DNA of 64,000 bases. It comes from Coffea arabica. Its lineage: Eukaryota > Streptophyta > Magnoliopsida > Gentianales > Rubiaceae. Where the stretch lies: assembly GCF_036785885.1 (NCBI RefSeq), contig NC_092323.1:9556501-9620500 (forward strand), in the 5' to 3' direction. The notes beneath the pieces were generated by a model. It did not search any database and was not told the DNA's origin. It saw nothing but the letters and a program-made list of their open reading frames with translations. Position 1 is the stretch's first letter; the number at the start of each line of letters is the position of its first letter. This document shows, in pieces, positions 12,810 to 26,300 of the stretch. The position numbers and the translations under genes were made by a program.

Positions 12810-15809
12810 ATGGCGTCGGAGAAAAATAATCCTACTCGATCTCCAATGTACCCTCAGGTCATCGACCCAAATTACGAAACTACCCTCCCCCCATCTTCAT
12901 CATCGCCATCCTCTCGCCCCAATCTGTACCCTACCATTGACATGAAAGACCTCGTCGAGAACCTCTTTCCGGACGTTAATGACGAAACTCCCCCCGCAAA
13001 CATTTCTAGTGCCCCCTCTGCCCCTCCCGAATCCATGGAGGAAACTCTCCTCACTGTCCCCGGCGCCATCCTCCACTTGATCGACAAGCAATACTCCGTC
13101 GAGCTCGCCACTGGGGATTTAGTCATCCTCCGTCTCCGGCAAGGAGACAACACCGTTGCCGTTCTAGCCCGGGTGGCTGACGAGATCCAGTGGCCTCTGA
13201 CCAAGGACCTGGCCGCCGTCAAACTCGATCCTTCTCGTTATTTCTTCTCCTTCCGCGCCCCGATAGAGGGCGAAGGTTCGGACTCCAGCAGCGACGATGA
13301 AATTGATGACAAAAGGCAAAAGCAGAAGCAAAAGAAAAAGAAAAAGAAAAAGAAAAATAGAAAAGAATCGGAAAATATTGAGTCGTTAGACGTGTTAAAT
13401 TACGGATTGACGATAGCTTCGAAGGGCCAGGAGGATTTGTTGAAACAATTAGATGGAATTTTAGAGATTTCGAGCAGTTTTTCAGTACAACAAGTCGAAG
13501 AAAAGGTGGTGGCGCAGTTGGGTGGCGCGGTGGCCAGGGAGGTGTCGCCAGCTGACTTGGTGTCGGAGAAGAAGAAGGAGGTATTGGAAGAGCGGTGCGC
13601 AGCGTATTGGACCACGCTGGCGCCTAATGTAGAAGAGTACAGTGGGACTGCAGCCAAGTTGATAGCAGCTGGATCAGGCCAGTTAGTTATGGGGATATTG
13701 TGGTGTGGAGACGTTACCGTGGATAGGTTGAAATGGGGAAATGAGGTTTTAAAGACGAGAATGACCACAGGGTCCAAGGCTGAGGTTAGTCCCGATACCT
13801 TAAGAAGGATAAAAAGGTATGATTTTGTTTACTTCATTTTAGCTTGATCAGTCTGTTTCGTAATGTTCTTCATTCAATCTTAAATGTTGTACGTGTGTCC
13901 ATTGGCTATTAGTGAATGTTTAATCAGAGATTGGGGGAATGCAAATATTTTGACGGTAGAAACATGCTTCTATTTTGCTGTTTCAATAATTTTTTTGGGT
14001 TGATAGGTCTTTTATTTGGTTGATGCTATGGACGTTTCAGTAGAATCTTGCAGACCAACCAGTCTAACACTTAATGTTTGTTTTGGTTGTTTTCTTTGAA
14101 GGGTTAAGAGAGTGACAAAGATGACTGAGAAGGTAGCGCTAGGGGTCCTTTCAGGTGTTGTGAAGGTTTCAGGTTTCTTTACCAGTTCAGTTGCCAACTC
14201 CAAGGCTGGAAAGAAGTTCTTTGGCCTCTTACCGGGGGAAATGGTCCTTGCCTCTCTGGATGGATTCAGTATGTGCGACATTTACAATTTGTGCTTTGGA
14301 GTTCATGGTTTTTGACAAGTTCTATTTAACTGTTGGCTTCCCTTCTTCTGCTTGACTTTAATTCATCGAAGCTTAGTCAGTTATTAATCATTTCGCTGAG
14401 AATAATTGATAGGCTTGTAGAATTAGCTCAATTTATTCATCTTAGTTACACAACTTGGACAGCCTGACACTTAATTGGACCTTTAATGTTGATCTAGAAT
14501 TATACTCACTGAGTTATGCAGCTTACCTAGTATTACTCTAGGTTTGTGCTGCTTTATGATACCAAAAGCATGTTTAATCCTTGTCCGGTTTTCTAACTAT
14601 TAGTGATTGAATTGCCTCTTCAATGCATATATGTTTGGATTAAATCCATGACACTGTACTGAGCATTCAACTAAATGTTGTAGGATCGTATATATACTTT
14701 TGCTTTTCTGGATTGGTCTGACTTGTATGATTTTAATAGGTAAAATTTGTGATGCTGTCGAGGTAGCAGGAAAGAATGTAATGTCAACGTCATCGACCGT
14801 GACGACTGGACTTGTCTCCCATAGGTAACTTTGAACTTCGTGTGTTTGAGCTTGCATGCATGATTGGAAAATGAAAGCAGCTAGTTAGAACTGAAATTGC
14901 TGTTCCATCCGGTGGCCTAGCCTGCATCACCAAAAAAATCAAAGATAAATTACTTATAAAAAGGGATGACAGGGACTAAGAAGGAAAGAAAGTAGGTAGT
15001 GTATTTCCATCTTCCTCTTCATAAACTCGGCTTTTGGCCTATTGATTTCAGTCTCATGTCTTACAGTTGACTCTCTTGAAGTGGATGGTTGATAGCCTCA
15101 TAATTCCCATCTCTGGCAAATAGTTTCAGGGTTTCACATTAGAAAATAAATGTTTTTCAGTACCAATCAAATATTAATTTCAGGAAAAATTTTATCCATT
15201 ATTAATTGTATGTCTTTCATCATGCTTTTCTTATTCTAAATTTGCAAGTTTTGAGTCAAATAGAAATGTATATTGGTAATATAGTTAAATTGACCCATTT
15301 GGATTACAAATTATAATAAGTTACAGTATGAATTGGGCTTCATGCAGTGTATTTTAAAAGTTTTATTACCTTTCCAGAACATTTACACCATATGCTTCTA
15401 TCTCTCTAGTTGCATTTGTGACTTTTCTTTGTTTGCATAACCATCAATTTCCTTCTTTTAGCCTTTCATTTGCTCAATAGTGAGATTTTTTTTAAAATTT
15501 AAATAGGAGTACATCTATCCATTTATAACAGCAGTCCAGTCTGCATATTATGTGGGAATAGATAAACATTTAACCGTGTAAAGTATGGTGATCTAATTAA
15601 ATACTGATATGAAGAAAGCTTTGTTTTCCTTAGTTTTGTGTTTGTTTTTATTGTGATATCTGATACTTCTGGTTCAATAATGTTCTTCTCGGTCACTATT
15701 TTTTTAGGTTCACATTAAATGGGTATGTACTCTTTGTGAAAAGTACCATAATTTAGAGAATAAAAAAGGCTCGGTCATTTCGCAGTTGGTGCAATAGAAA
15801 TGCAATTGC

Positions 15810-15857
<48 letters not shown>

Positions 15858-16205
15858 AAAACTAGAGGGTGAATCTTTTACCTTTGAGATCCTAATGATT
15901 TGCACTAAATTTGGATCAATGGAAGCACATACAAATTTGATGAGTTGATATTCTTATATGTCATACATTGTAACGCCCTTCAATGGAATTGTAAGTTGCA
16001 CCTTTACCCGTGCAGATATGGGGAAGAAGCAGCTAAGGCAGCAAGTGAAGGGCTCGATGCTGCAGGGCATGCCGTAGGAACTGCATGGGCTGTTTTTAAG
16101 ATCAGAAAGGCACTAAATCCAAAAGGTGTTCTAAGCCCCCGTTCCTTGGCTAAGTCTGCTGCTAAATCTGTTGCTGCTGAGAAAAAAGCTAAGAGTTCCA
16201 AGTAA
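12810..16205 (+). CDS. Senescence/dehydration-associated protein (ERD7-like, senescence domain)
   Basis: Exons are 12810-13816, 14102-14268, 14740-14824 and 16016-16205, giving 482 residues. The N-terminal part has a proline/serine-rich stretch (PPSSSSPSSRPNLYPTIDM), then a region containing VPGAILHLIDKQYSVELATG as in ERD7-type proteins. A very lysine-rich linker (12 K in 16 residues) follows near residue 175. The C-terminal senescence domain includes RCAAYWTTLAPNVEEYSG, KMTEKVALGVLSGVVKVSGF, SVANSKAGKKFFGLLPGE and EGLDAAGHAVGTAWAVFKIR. ERD7 relatives associate with membrane lipids and lipid droplets and respond to drought, cold and ABA. The ATG at 12810 (context AGCAATGGCG) is the first ATG in frame. 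Two ABRE-like sites lie just upstream. The 1.2-kb last intron contains an (AAT)n repeat. The gene appears intact. Confidence 0.93.
15810..15858. repeat. (AAT)n microsatellite in intron
   Basis: About 14 AAT units ending in AAAT units lie in the last intron of the senescence-domain gene. Length is likely to vary between individuals. Confidence 0.9.
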
Positions 16206-19200
16206 TAGTTAAGGATGTTGTTTCTTGGCTCCGCTTATTCAGTTAAATGCTGCAAAGTAATTATGCCCTGTCACACATCTCCAATTTGACATGTCATGTA
16301 GGAGATCTGAGGCCTGGGTCTACTGTTGTAACTTTCTCTTCTAGGTGAAATTCATTTCAGGTAATTTTTCCCCCTTGTTATTCGTCTAACAGGATCATTG
16401 TGGAATAGGGGTCTGATTCAAATAAGAAGCCCAAAATATCAGCTTGAAAGCAACTCAATGTTTAAGCTCTAGTAAAGTTTTTTCATTTTTTCTACCTTAA
16501 CTCAATGATCCTGCTTCAGTTTCTTTTTAATAGGTAAACTATCCTACTCGAGCTACTAAGATAAGCTTCTTATATTTGAAGCTCACTTTGAAAGGAAAAG
16601 GCCCCTTAAAAAATGACGGTAATGGTTCAAGGCATTAAGTGGATTCCTATTGAGCCAGCACTCTTTTGGAAATCATTCATCAATAGGTGATAGGAAGATA
16701 AGATTACTTTAAATTTCTTGAAACGAAATGAAAAAATGCATATTGTGCTGGAGTGCAATCACATTTGGTAAATGTAGCAAATAAAAGATCACAATCTTAC
16801 TGTTTATACAATTGTTTAATCGATAACTCGCTAAAGGATGATCTTCATAAAGACCTGTGTTTGGCAATAACTTATCAGCGGCGGGAAGGGGGATGTGTAA
16901 TTTATAATTTTCATTTCATAATCTTCCAGGGGTGATGGTTACAAGTCAATGGCTAGCTGAAATCAACATTTTTCTTAACCTTCTGTACATAATGATATCA
17001 GGATAATCTTTCTGTTTAGTTTCATGCTTTCCTTTCTTCATTAGTTCAACTGAAATATCTAGATCAGCTATTGCAACAACAGTGACATTGAGTCTTTGGC
17101 TGAAATTCAGGTGTGATTATCTGTTTCAGGGTCTCGGTGACATTCTGAAATTTGCACTTCATTTTTTTTCTGTGCAAGATTAGGTTTGGATCAAGATTAT
17201 ATTTTGTGATGTTTTAGTTGCATTGTGAGTAGCTTCTAAGTTTCCTAGTGATTGAATTGGTGGTTATGATTAGTGCCTTTATGGTAAACTATGATTTTTT
17301 GCTTCTTCTCTTTTGCATTGGAGTTGAAATGATATCAGCTTTTGTAAGGAAGGTTGCTGTTATCTGCACCGCTATCTACACTTTGTGCTTGTTGACGTGA
17401 TCACAAATTATATAAACACATGGTTCAAACTCTTTGGACACAGTTTACAGTTCCAACTTTTTCTGCAGTGTCATCTGCAAAAATATTGTTATAAGGTTGG
17501 TAAACATCTTTTCTTTAGAAATCTTTATAGTCATATGTGACGTGTACGAGTGTATAATAATATAGCACTAGCCTTTTCTTTATTTTACTCATCTACATCC
17601 CAATTTGTTTAGAATATCAAATGTTGCTATCAGCATATACTCTATCATACCATCTTGAGTGACCTCTCTCTAATTTGTTGTTGTTTATCAAACTAACTTT
17701 GTTGGCTTCCTTTTCTCCTTTTCATGTATCAAGTATCAACTTCCTCACTTTCTGTCTTGGATATTCTCTAAATGTGGTTTTTCTTGAATTGTTTGCTGGT
17801 AAATGACTATTTAGTTGCTAGATATGTTGTTACAGCTAGGCAGTTGATAAGTTTCAGCTGCAAATGGCAAAAGATGATGGTCTTGTGTTGCAGAATCCTT
17901 CGTGATCTTTCAGTCCAGAATCAATAATTGGTTTTTTTTGCTGCTCCTGGTGATAACCACGGACGACAAACTTTTGAAAGATGAGTCCTGAGGTCCTTTT
18001 TAGGACTATCTAAATCTCAGCTGGGAATGCTTGGATGGCTCATTTAACCATGAGCAGAGGATAAGTGGTACATACTAAAATATAGGGACTACTGAACTCA
18101 AAGACTCTTTTCACTCCTTTAGTCCTTTTCGCTTTGTAGTTTGTAGTACCACTAACAGAAAAGATTGGATAAGTAATATTTTGTAATATGCTTGCGTCTG
18201 TAGTCATATTTATTTTATACCATGTCTTTTTAGTGGTCTCAACATTATAGACTCCCCACATATCCAATCAAATCCTCGTTTGAGGACTTCTAATACCAAA
18301 CCAGAACCAGAAGGGCTATTTCATTTTGTCATTGACGTGTTTTATGAGGTTGTGGGTAGGTGTTGTGATTGTGATATCTGTTCCTCAGCTCTGATGGGAA
18401 ATTATGAACCTCTGGAAATCCCAATGGCCTACCGTTACATTTTTTCCCCCTTAATAGATGAACAAAGGTGAGAAGTCTATTCTCTCTGCCCTGATGGGCG
18501 CGCCCTGTGCTAGAAGGGCGCGCGCATGGAAATTAGCAAGGTTGAGGCATAATCTCAACCTCATGGTTATGAGATCTCCTTCTCCAGGGACTTTCGGAAG
18601 GTCAAGCGTTGATTAAACCTTTCTAAAAAATTTTAGTTACAAAAAGTTTTTACTGGTTTTTTGGGTCTGATTAGCTGCAGGGTTCCATTGGTTAATAACT
18701 TTGTACTCGTAACTTACAAAGAAAGGATGCCTTTGATTCCGTTACTGCAGATGTCTTGAAGCAAAGCGTGCTTTCTGGTTGCATAAATGGAGTCATGTCC
18801 TTAAACATTAAAACAATCTTGATCATCCGTGAAGTTAATGTGCCGGCCATGACAAACTATCTAAAATGCTCAAAGGTTACGTAAGAAGTTTTGTGCAGAC
18901 CCATTTGTGCTAAAAAAAAAAAAGCTTTGAAGATAAGCCACAAATTTACCACGTTGCATGGTGGGCGTTTTTATTAAGCCACAGCCCATAAACTGTAAAG
19001 CAACAAAGGACGTAATTGGTGATGGTGCATATTGGTTATGGATGCCAGAAGTGGATTCACTAACCTATTGTTCTAGAGGATGAAAGCACATATTATTGCG
19101 TGCTTTCGGTCTTGAATTATTAACTGTAGCCGCCCCGGCAACTAGATTATTATGTACCAACTTGGGTTAAAAAAAAAAAAAAAAAAAAAAGGGCCCTTCT

Positions 19201-20282
19201 CTGTTATTCAGTATTGGAATCCTTTCAGCTTTGTTGTAAAATTGCAGCTTGAGTGAACGGAACCGATAAGCAAGGCAAACCTTTTGCATCGGCAGAGAAA
19301 CCCAGACCAGTAAAAGACCCAATAAACACTACAGTTCTTCTGGAATTCTGGTCATGATTGGGATTGGCCCGAAGTATGGTGTAAATAATGATCCTAGATT
19401 GGCAAAAATGATTCAGAACACTGGCATCTTTCAAGGACTGAAAAATTGGAGTTATAAGGCATGCTGGATCTCACAAAGTATTTTCACTTAATTTGCCATC
19501 ACCCCCATTTTTTTTATTTTTTTGGTGGATATGTCTAGAGAGGCAAACACGTGTTGGATATCAAGAATCACAATCTTGCAATACATGGTATGTCGATAGA
19601 GTTGAATGGGATTCTTTAATGGTGGTGCATTATCTTGTTGTTTGGAATCTGATGAGTAAGTCATAGTGCATGGAAGAGTGTCGCATAGATATGGCTCCAA
19701 GTCATTAGCTTAACCCTCATCACATAGCACTATGACACTATCGACCCTGGTCCCTCTAAGCTTATGTGATGGACACCATGGCCATGCACCTATAGTTAGT
19801 ACTAGTAAAATTGGTCCCCCTGTCCCCTGGTATTTCTACTTTCGGACCGTGAGAAATGACAAGATTCCATTGCCTGTAAGGGGTCAAGAACCTTAAATCT
19901 CCAAAATAGTTGTGTGATGCTCTCAGTTTCTTGCTCTTGAAAAGATAAATAGACATCCATGATTGAGCATAGTCAGTAAACGTTCCTGAGCTTTACTTCT
20001 TAATTTTAGATACCACAATGGCCAAATTAAAGAATTTAAAACAAATGAAAAGAGGGCGGAATTGTGGATGAGCTATCTGTGATTATAACACCACGCCTCC
20101 CACTTTTGAAAATTAAAGAGTAATGTGCCTCCATAAAGAGTGAAGCGACAGTTATACAATGGGAAACAGAAGCAGTCCACCAGTGTGGAATATAAGCCTC
20201 AAATCTCCCCCTCTCTCTGTCTCTCTCTCTTTCTCTCCCCGCGTCTTTTCAGAGTTTTTTCTATTCCCTCTATTTTAATTGA
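16206..20282. other. Intergenic region, no supported gene
   Basis: About 4 kb separates the senescence gene from AHK1. It holds the 3' UTR of the former and the promoter and CT-rich leader of the latter (about 20205-20240). A GC-rich patch with GGGCGCGCC and GGGCGCGCGC lies near 18500-18525, and a 22-A run at 19169-19190. Short open frames at 18280, 19225 (minus) and 19762 (minus) show no family or splice structure. No inverted-repeat element was recognised. Confidence 0.55.
19169..19190 (+). repeat. Poly(A) tract, 22 bp
   Basis: An uninterrupted A run. It could mark the tail of an old retroposed insertion, but no source sequence or flanking duplication was recognised. Confidence 0.8.
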
Positions 20283-20309
20283 ATGAAGAAGTTGCTATGT
20301 AATGTGTAA
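20283..20309 (+). promoter_or_regulatory. Eight-codon upstream ORF overlapping the first AHK1 ATG
   Basis: ATG at 20283 opens a frame of eight codons (MKKLLCNV) that stops at 20307-20309. It overlaps the long-frame ATG at 20302. The next in-frame ATG, at 20341, is about 31 nt beyond the uORF stop. If the uORF is in the mRNA leader it could reduce initiation at 20302 or favour 20341. Its use is inferred. Confidence 0.45.
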
Positions 20310-23300
20310 GTTGCGTCACTTCGATGCTCAAGAAGATGCAATGGCTCATGCAGCCAGCAACAGTCCCTCTGTTACCTTTGAGTCTCCACCATCTTCATTC
20401 AGGGCAATGGGGTTGTGGCTGAGAAGTTATGTTAACAGAATTCTTGCCTCTGCTAATTCTTGTAGAAGAAACCGATCTCGTTGCTGCAAGAGAACTTTCA
20501 ATAGGGATGTTGAAGCTGAAGAACTTCAGGATACAAGTACTGTTTGTCTCTCATCATACTACAGCGTTTTCATGGTTCGTCTTGCAATCATGGTATGTGA
20601 ATTTTGTCCCTGCAATGGACTATTAAGGTGATATTAGGCTATATAGTTATTACCAGGCCAGCATCAAGTATGATTGGTTGCGGAAGCTCTTGAAAGCAGT
20701 ACTAAAAATAGAAAGATGCTGCATATGCGCCTATTTTCCTTTTTAATGCTCAGTAAATGGTGAACCCATGACATTTGACTACTTATTGAGTACTCCGTCA
20801 TTGTCTCTTTCTCCTAATTAGCCAGTACATGGCCAACTTTTCCATTTCTGCAGAATGATTTAAATGGACCTACTTTTTATTATGCTTTTTCCTTGCTTTC
20901 CTTTTCTCGGGTTACAGTGGTGAAAACGATATAGGTTCCTGTCATGGACGTTGATCATCTTCTGGTTGTTTTCAAACATATTTGGATTCTAGTGCCTCAT
21001 GTTCGTGGCTTCAACTTTCATGCAGGTCATGCTTGCAATTTTGATTGGCATGCTAACTTTACTAACATGGCATTTTACTAAAGTTTATACACAAAGATCA
21101 CTGGATACATTAGCCTATGGACTTCGGTTTGAACTACTGCAGCGACCCATGCTACGAATGTGGAACATCATAAATTCCACTGTTGAAATAACAACAGCTC
21201 AGGTGAAATTGTCAGAATATGTAATCAGGAGGTACAGCAAGCCTGTCAATCAAGCACAGCAAGTTGAGGTTGTTGCTAAGTGGAGTCTTCCTTCTCTTTT
21301 CTTAATTTCTAGTCAATCAGTTTGCTGTAAATCGTGCCTGCAATTCTTCAATGTATTGTATATTTGTATTGTACATCTTACTTCTCCTGGCTGTTGTCTC
21401 TTTAACAGTTGTATGAAGTAATGAGAGACGTGACCTGGGCACTATTTGCAAGTCAAAGAGCTCTCAGCTCAATAACCATAAACTACAGAAATGGTTTTGT
21501 TCAAGCTTTCCATAGAGATCACAGGAGCAACAAAACTTCCTACATATACTCCGATCTCGTCAACTATTCAATAAACGGGTATGATGCCGATACGCTGTCT
21601 TCTCATCAAGGGTGGAATGATCAATCCATACATGGAAATATGTCTGCAATTTGGTATCGGCAACCTCTAGACCCTGTTACAGGTGAAAAGATCGGGAAAT
21701 CAAGCCCAATACCGCCAGATGAACTAATCAATATTGCTGGCATCTCACAAATACCTGATGGTGCGGCTTCATGGCACGTGGCAGTGAGCAAGTATACGGA
21801 TTCTCCGCTGCTTTCTGCAGCATTACCTGTTTGGGACTCATCTAAAGAAAGCATAGTAGCTGTTGTAGGTGTTACTACAGCACTTTATAGTGTGGGTCAA
21901 CTAATGAAAGAACTTGTTGGGTTCCACAGTGGACACATATACTTAACCTCTCAAGAAGGTTGGTTGCTTGCTACTTCCTCAAATACTCCTCTGTTAATGA
22001 ATTCAACAACGGGACCAAAGCTCATGATGGCTGTTGATTCGGAAGATCGTGTAATACGTTCTGGAGCTGAGTGGTTACAGAGAGTATATGGTGACAAGTT
22101 TCCTTTGAATGATGAAGTTCATATAGAAAATGCAAGGCTTGGTCATCAGCTGTATTACATAGACTCATTTTTCCTCAACTTAAAGAGACTTCCCATGGTA
22201 ACCTATTGAATACGTATGAACTCCATTTTCATGATAAGAAATACAAAATAATGATGCCTTATCATTTTTTGAATCGTTCATGCATAGATAAATATGCAGA
22301 TGATTTAACTTTACCAATATAATTTTGCTTATTTTGGCATCAGGCCCTGGTCAACATATGCTAACAAGAATTTACGTACAGGTGGGGGTTATAATCATCC
22401 CAAGAAAGTATATCATGGGCAAGGTGGATGAGAGAGCTTTCAAGACATTAGTAGTTTTGATATCAGCATCTGTTTGTATCTTAGTAGTTGGATGTGTTTG
22501 CATCTTTGTATTGACTAATGGGGTGTCAAAGGAAATGAAGTTAAGAGCAGAATTGATTAGCCATCTTGATGCGAGGAGGAAGGCAGAAGCATCCAGCAAC
22601 TATAAAAGCCAGTTTTTAGCAAACATGAGGTAAGAATCTACATCAGCTTTTTGGTTATGTACAGATAAGTGGATCAAATAATGTCCTTTCTTAGCGTTCA
22701 CATTCATGTTCTTTTTGGATCTTAACTTTCTGCTTAAGTCTAATCTTTGGCAACTCTGAACTGAAAGTATCCTAACTAACCTGGATCCCACACCATGTTG
22801 GGAATCTGAATATTCAGAAATCAAATTTCCGAGAATTTTGGATTTATAGTATGATGTATGGAGATTTATGAACCTGGAACTTTTCAAAAATCCTTTGCAG
22901 TCATGAGCTACGAACACCTATGGCTGCTGTGATTGGGTTGCTGGACATCCTGGTTTGTGATGATTGTCTCACCAATGAGCAGTATGCAAATGTTACGCAA
23001 ATTCGCAAATGTTCAACTGCTTTGCTCCGTCTTCTTAACAATATATTGGATCTCAGCAAGGTGAGCTATACATTCAAGGATCTTTCCTGTTAACTCTTGA
23101 ACCATTTGTTGCAACAGATCTCAACTTAAAGGGCATGACTCAATGTACTTTTCTACAGTTTTCATGTGGATATCTAGAAAGTTGTTGCTATTTTGTCTCG
23201 TGTGTGCGAATAAGCATTAACCTAAAAATTTATTCGTGGAACTAAAAGGTTTACAACAATGGATCCGTCTCTGGTCGGAGAGTTTCTTAAGTAGATTTGG

Positions 23301-26300
23301 GAGTTCCTGTGATCATAAGAGAATGTAATTGTCCAACAAGTTTGTAAATTCAACCTGTTTGGAAAAGAATTATCTTAGACAGGATTTTAGCTCTTTGGTT
23401 TCTCATTTTCCTCTATCCTTGTCTCATTTTAGTACAATTTGTATAGGTAGAGTGCAGAATTGATAGAGAACCTTTTCTTCTGTGTGAATGGTGTTGTTCC
23501 TCCTAAAGTATAGTGGAAGTGTATTGCCAGGCTTTGCAGTTATGGATTCTCTTCTGAAACTTTTCCACAGGTTGAATCCGGAAAACTAGTGCTGGAAGAA
23601 ACTGAGTTTGACTTGGGCCGGGAACTTGAAGGGCTTGTTGATATGTTCTCTGTCCAGTGCATTAACCACAATGTGGAAATCATTCTAGATCTCTCTGGTA
23701 TGCCCATATACCCAAACTGAATGACAAAACAACCTTTCCTCAAAGGTTAATATCTGCATTTTCTAGTATTGGTTGCTGCTTATTATGTTTATTGGTAGAT
23801 GACATGCCAAAATTAGTTCAAGGAGACTCTGCTCGAGTTGTTCAAATTTTTGCCAACCTCATCAGCAACTCTATCAAGTTTACAACTTGTAAGTTTGACT
23901 TGCTCATCAGCAGGACTCCATTGTAGCTTCTCAATCATCAAAGTAATTGAACTTGAAATTCACCACTGCTTGGTGTGAGGAAAAAATTTTACGAATAAAA
24001 AGCACTAAGAAAATTGACCGACCACTCAGATGAAAGAAACCACATGATTCAGGAAGGAGCACAGTGGTTTATTTGTTACAACAATGAAAAGCTAAGAGAT
24101 CATATTGCAGATCACATTTTAAGAAGATGTTAATTTGAATCAATTTTCAGATTGTTGAAACATCAGTACACCTACAATTCTTGAGTTTATTTAAGTACGG
24201 TGAAGGATACTCGACATTAACCTGTTAATATGGTTAGGAATAGACTTGAATATGCTCAAGGAAGAAAGTTAATTGAATGCATCCTGGCAATTTTAGATGT
24301 GAAGCATCTCTACAATTCTTGAAGTAAACTTGCAGAAAATAAAAAATTTTCTCCTGCCTACAGCTGGCCACGTCATTCTTCGGGGTTGGTCTGAAAATCC
24401 AAATTCTGTCCTTAGCAGCGGGAAGTGTTCAATTAGTCAAAAGGATTCTTGGCCAGGACAGAAGATGAAATTAAAGCTACATGGAAGCCACGGAAAGAGA
24501 TCCTTGAAGAAAGAAAACAAGATGGTTCTTTGGTTTGAAGTCGATGACACAGGGTGTGGTATGAACTTGCAGTTAGTTATACAAACCTAGACAGGAAATC
24601 TTGACGTTGTCTTTATCATTTCTTTTTCGTGAATTATGTAGGAATCGATCCAAGCAAATGGGAATCTGTATTTGAAAGCTTCGAGCAAGCTGATCCTTCA
24701 ACTACTCGCTTGTAAGTATACTGTATCAAGTAACTGCAGTTGATGCCCTAAAGATGAGCTTAACGAGTGCACCATCTTGAATTGTCTATTAAGTTCTCAA
24801 TTTTTTTAATCATTGTAGATCCAATTAATTACTGGAAATAAACTTTGAGAAAATTGTCCTTCTGTTTTTTCAATTTCAGGCATGGTGGTACTGGTCTCGG
24901 TCTTTGCATTGTACGAACCTTGGTAAGCTGAAAACATGCTTAAAATAATTTGTAATTCTCCTGAAACTTAACACTCATCCCTTAAGCAAAATTATTTCAA
25001 GTCTGGCAGCAGGTAGATGTCCCAGGTGCTTTATTTTTCATTAGCTGGTGAAATGGGAGAATATGATTTCATGCTTTCACTTTTTGCATTGTTCCAGAAG
25101 GTGGAGCTAAGATATGCATTAGAACCGATTGTGTGACCTGAATTATATACACCACAGCTACAAACATCTTTAGACTTGTTTCATGATGGAGTAAATTCAT
25201 CAGTGCGTCTTAGAGGAAAGCATCTCGACATATTTCAGTATAGTACTGCTGGAATTTTGAAACCTCTAAACAGAAACACTGACAGAAACAAAAGAAAAAA
25301 GCAACCATCTTGCTGTTTTTCATCCTTTTTCATGTTTACGTAAGGCAAAAGTTGTCCCAACAGGTTAACAAGATGGGTGGAGAGATCAAAGTTGAAAAGA
25401 AGAATGGGCCAGGTGCTCTGATGCGACTGTACCTAATTCTCAGCACACCTGCAGATCCAAATGGTGCAGGAAAGCATTGCCAATTCAAATTCAAAGAACA
25501 TAAATTGACAGTGAGTAAATTATTTGAAGTTCTTTCACCCTTGCATTGTAGAGTTTCAATCTTATTCTCTAATAATTCACAACAGCTACACTTCTTGGTT
25601 ATTTGTTGTGGGTAACATTAAGGCTAATACATAATCTGTATCATTGCAATGCTATTCATAATCGGCTGCAATTCCACTTTAATTTTGTTAATAAACCATA
25701 CAAAATAATATACCCAAGTAACTTATTGATGGACCTAATTTATCAGATCGATCATAATAAATTTGGATGCAGATGTTGCTTGCACTTAATGGAAGAATGG
25801 GTAGATCGACTATGGCCCAATGGTTACAGAAAAATTTGGTGCACACATATGAAGCATCTGAATGGAATGAACTGACACAAACTCTTCAGGAACACTTCAA
25901 AGCAAGTTACATGCATATTCCACCGGGTGAATTTTCTGAAAGTGAACAAATGCATACGCAAGGCATCAGCATCTCAGTTGTCGTCATAGTCATTGATATT
26001 GGGCTTCTTGAATTAAGCACGGATATATGGAGGGAACAGCTCGCTTACCTGGATAAATACAGTAGCATAGCTAAGTTTGCATGGATTTTGAACCATGATA
26101 CACCCAATGCTATTAAGGCAGAACTTCGTTGGAGAGGGCATCTATTGATGGTCAGTAGACCACTTTACAAGGCGAAAATAGTTCAGATTTTGGAAGCTGT
26201 GATAAAGGATCAACAGATGGAGCTTCAGAAGTATGTGACTGCTACAATAGAAGGAAATTTGAATGAATGCCATGAAATTGATGCTATTCATTCTTGGACT

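Noticed and set aside
12872-13777. Minus-strand open frames opposite the ERD7-like first exon
   Set aside because: They are shadows of the GC-rich coding exon, and the plus-strand frame matches a known family.
18500-18530. GC-rich GGGCGCGCC patch as a regulatory site
   Set aside because: It is an isolated patch far from any gene start, so no function could be supported.
19225-19956. Minus-strand open frames between the ERD7-like gene and AHK1
   Set aside because: Neither matches a family I can name, and no splice partners or flanking repeats were found.
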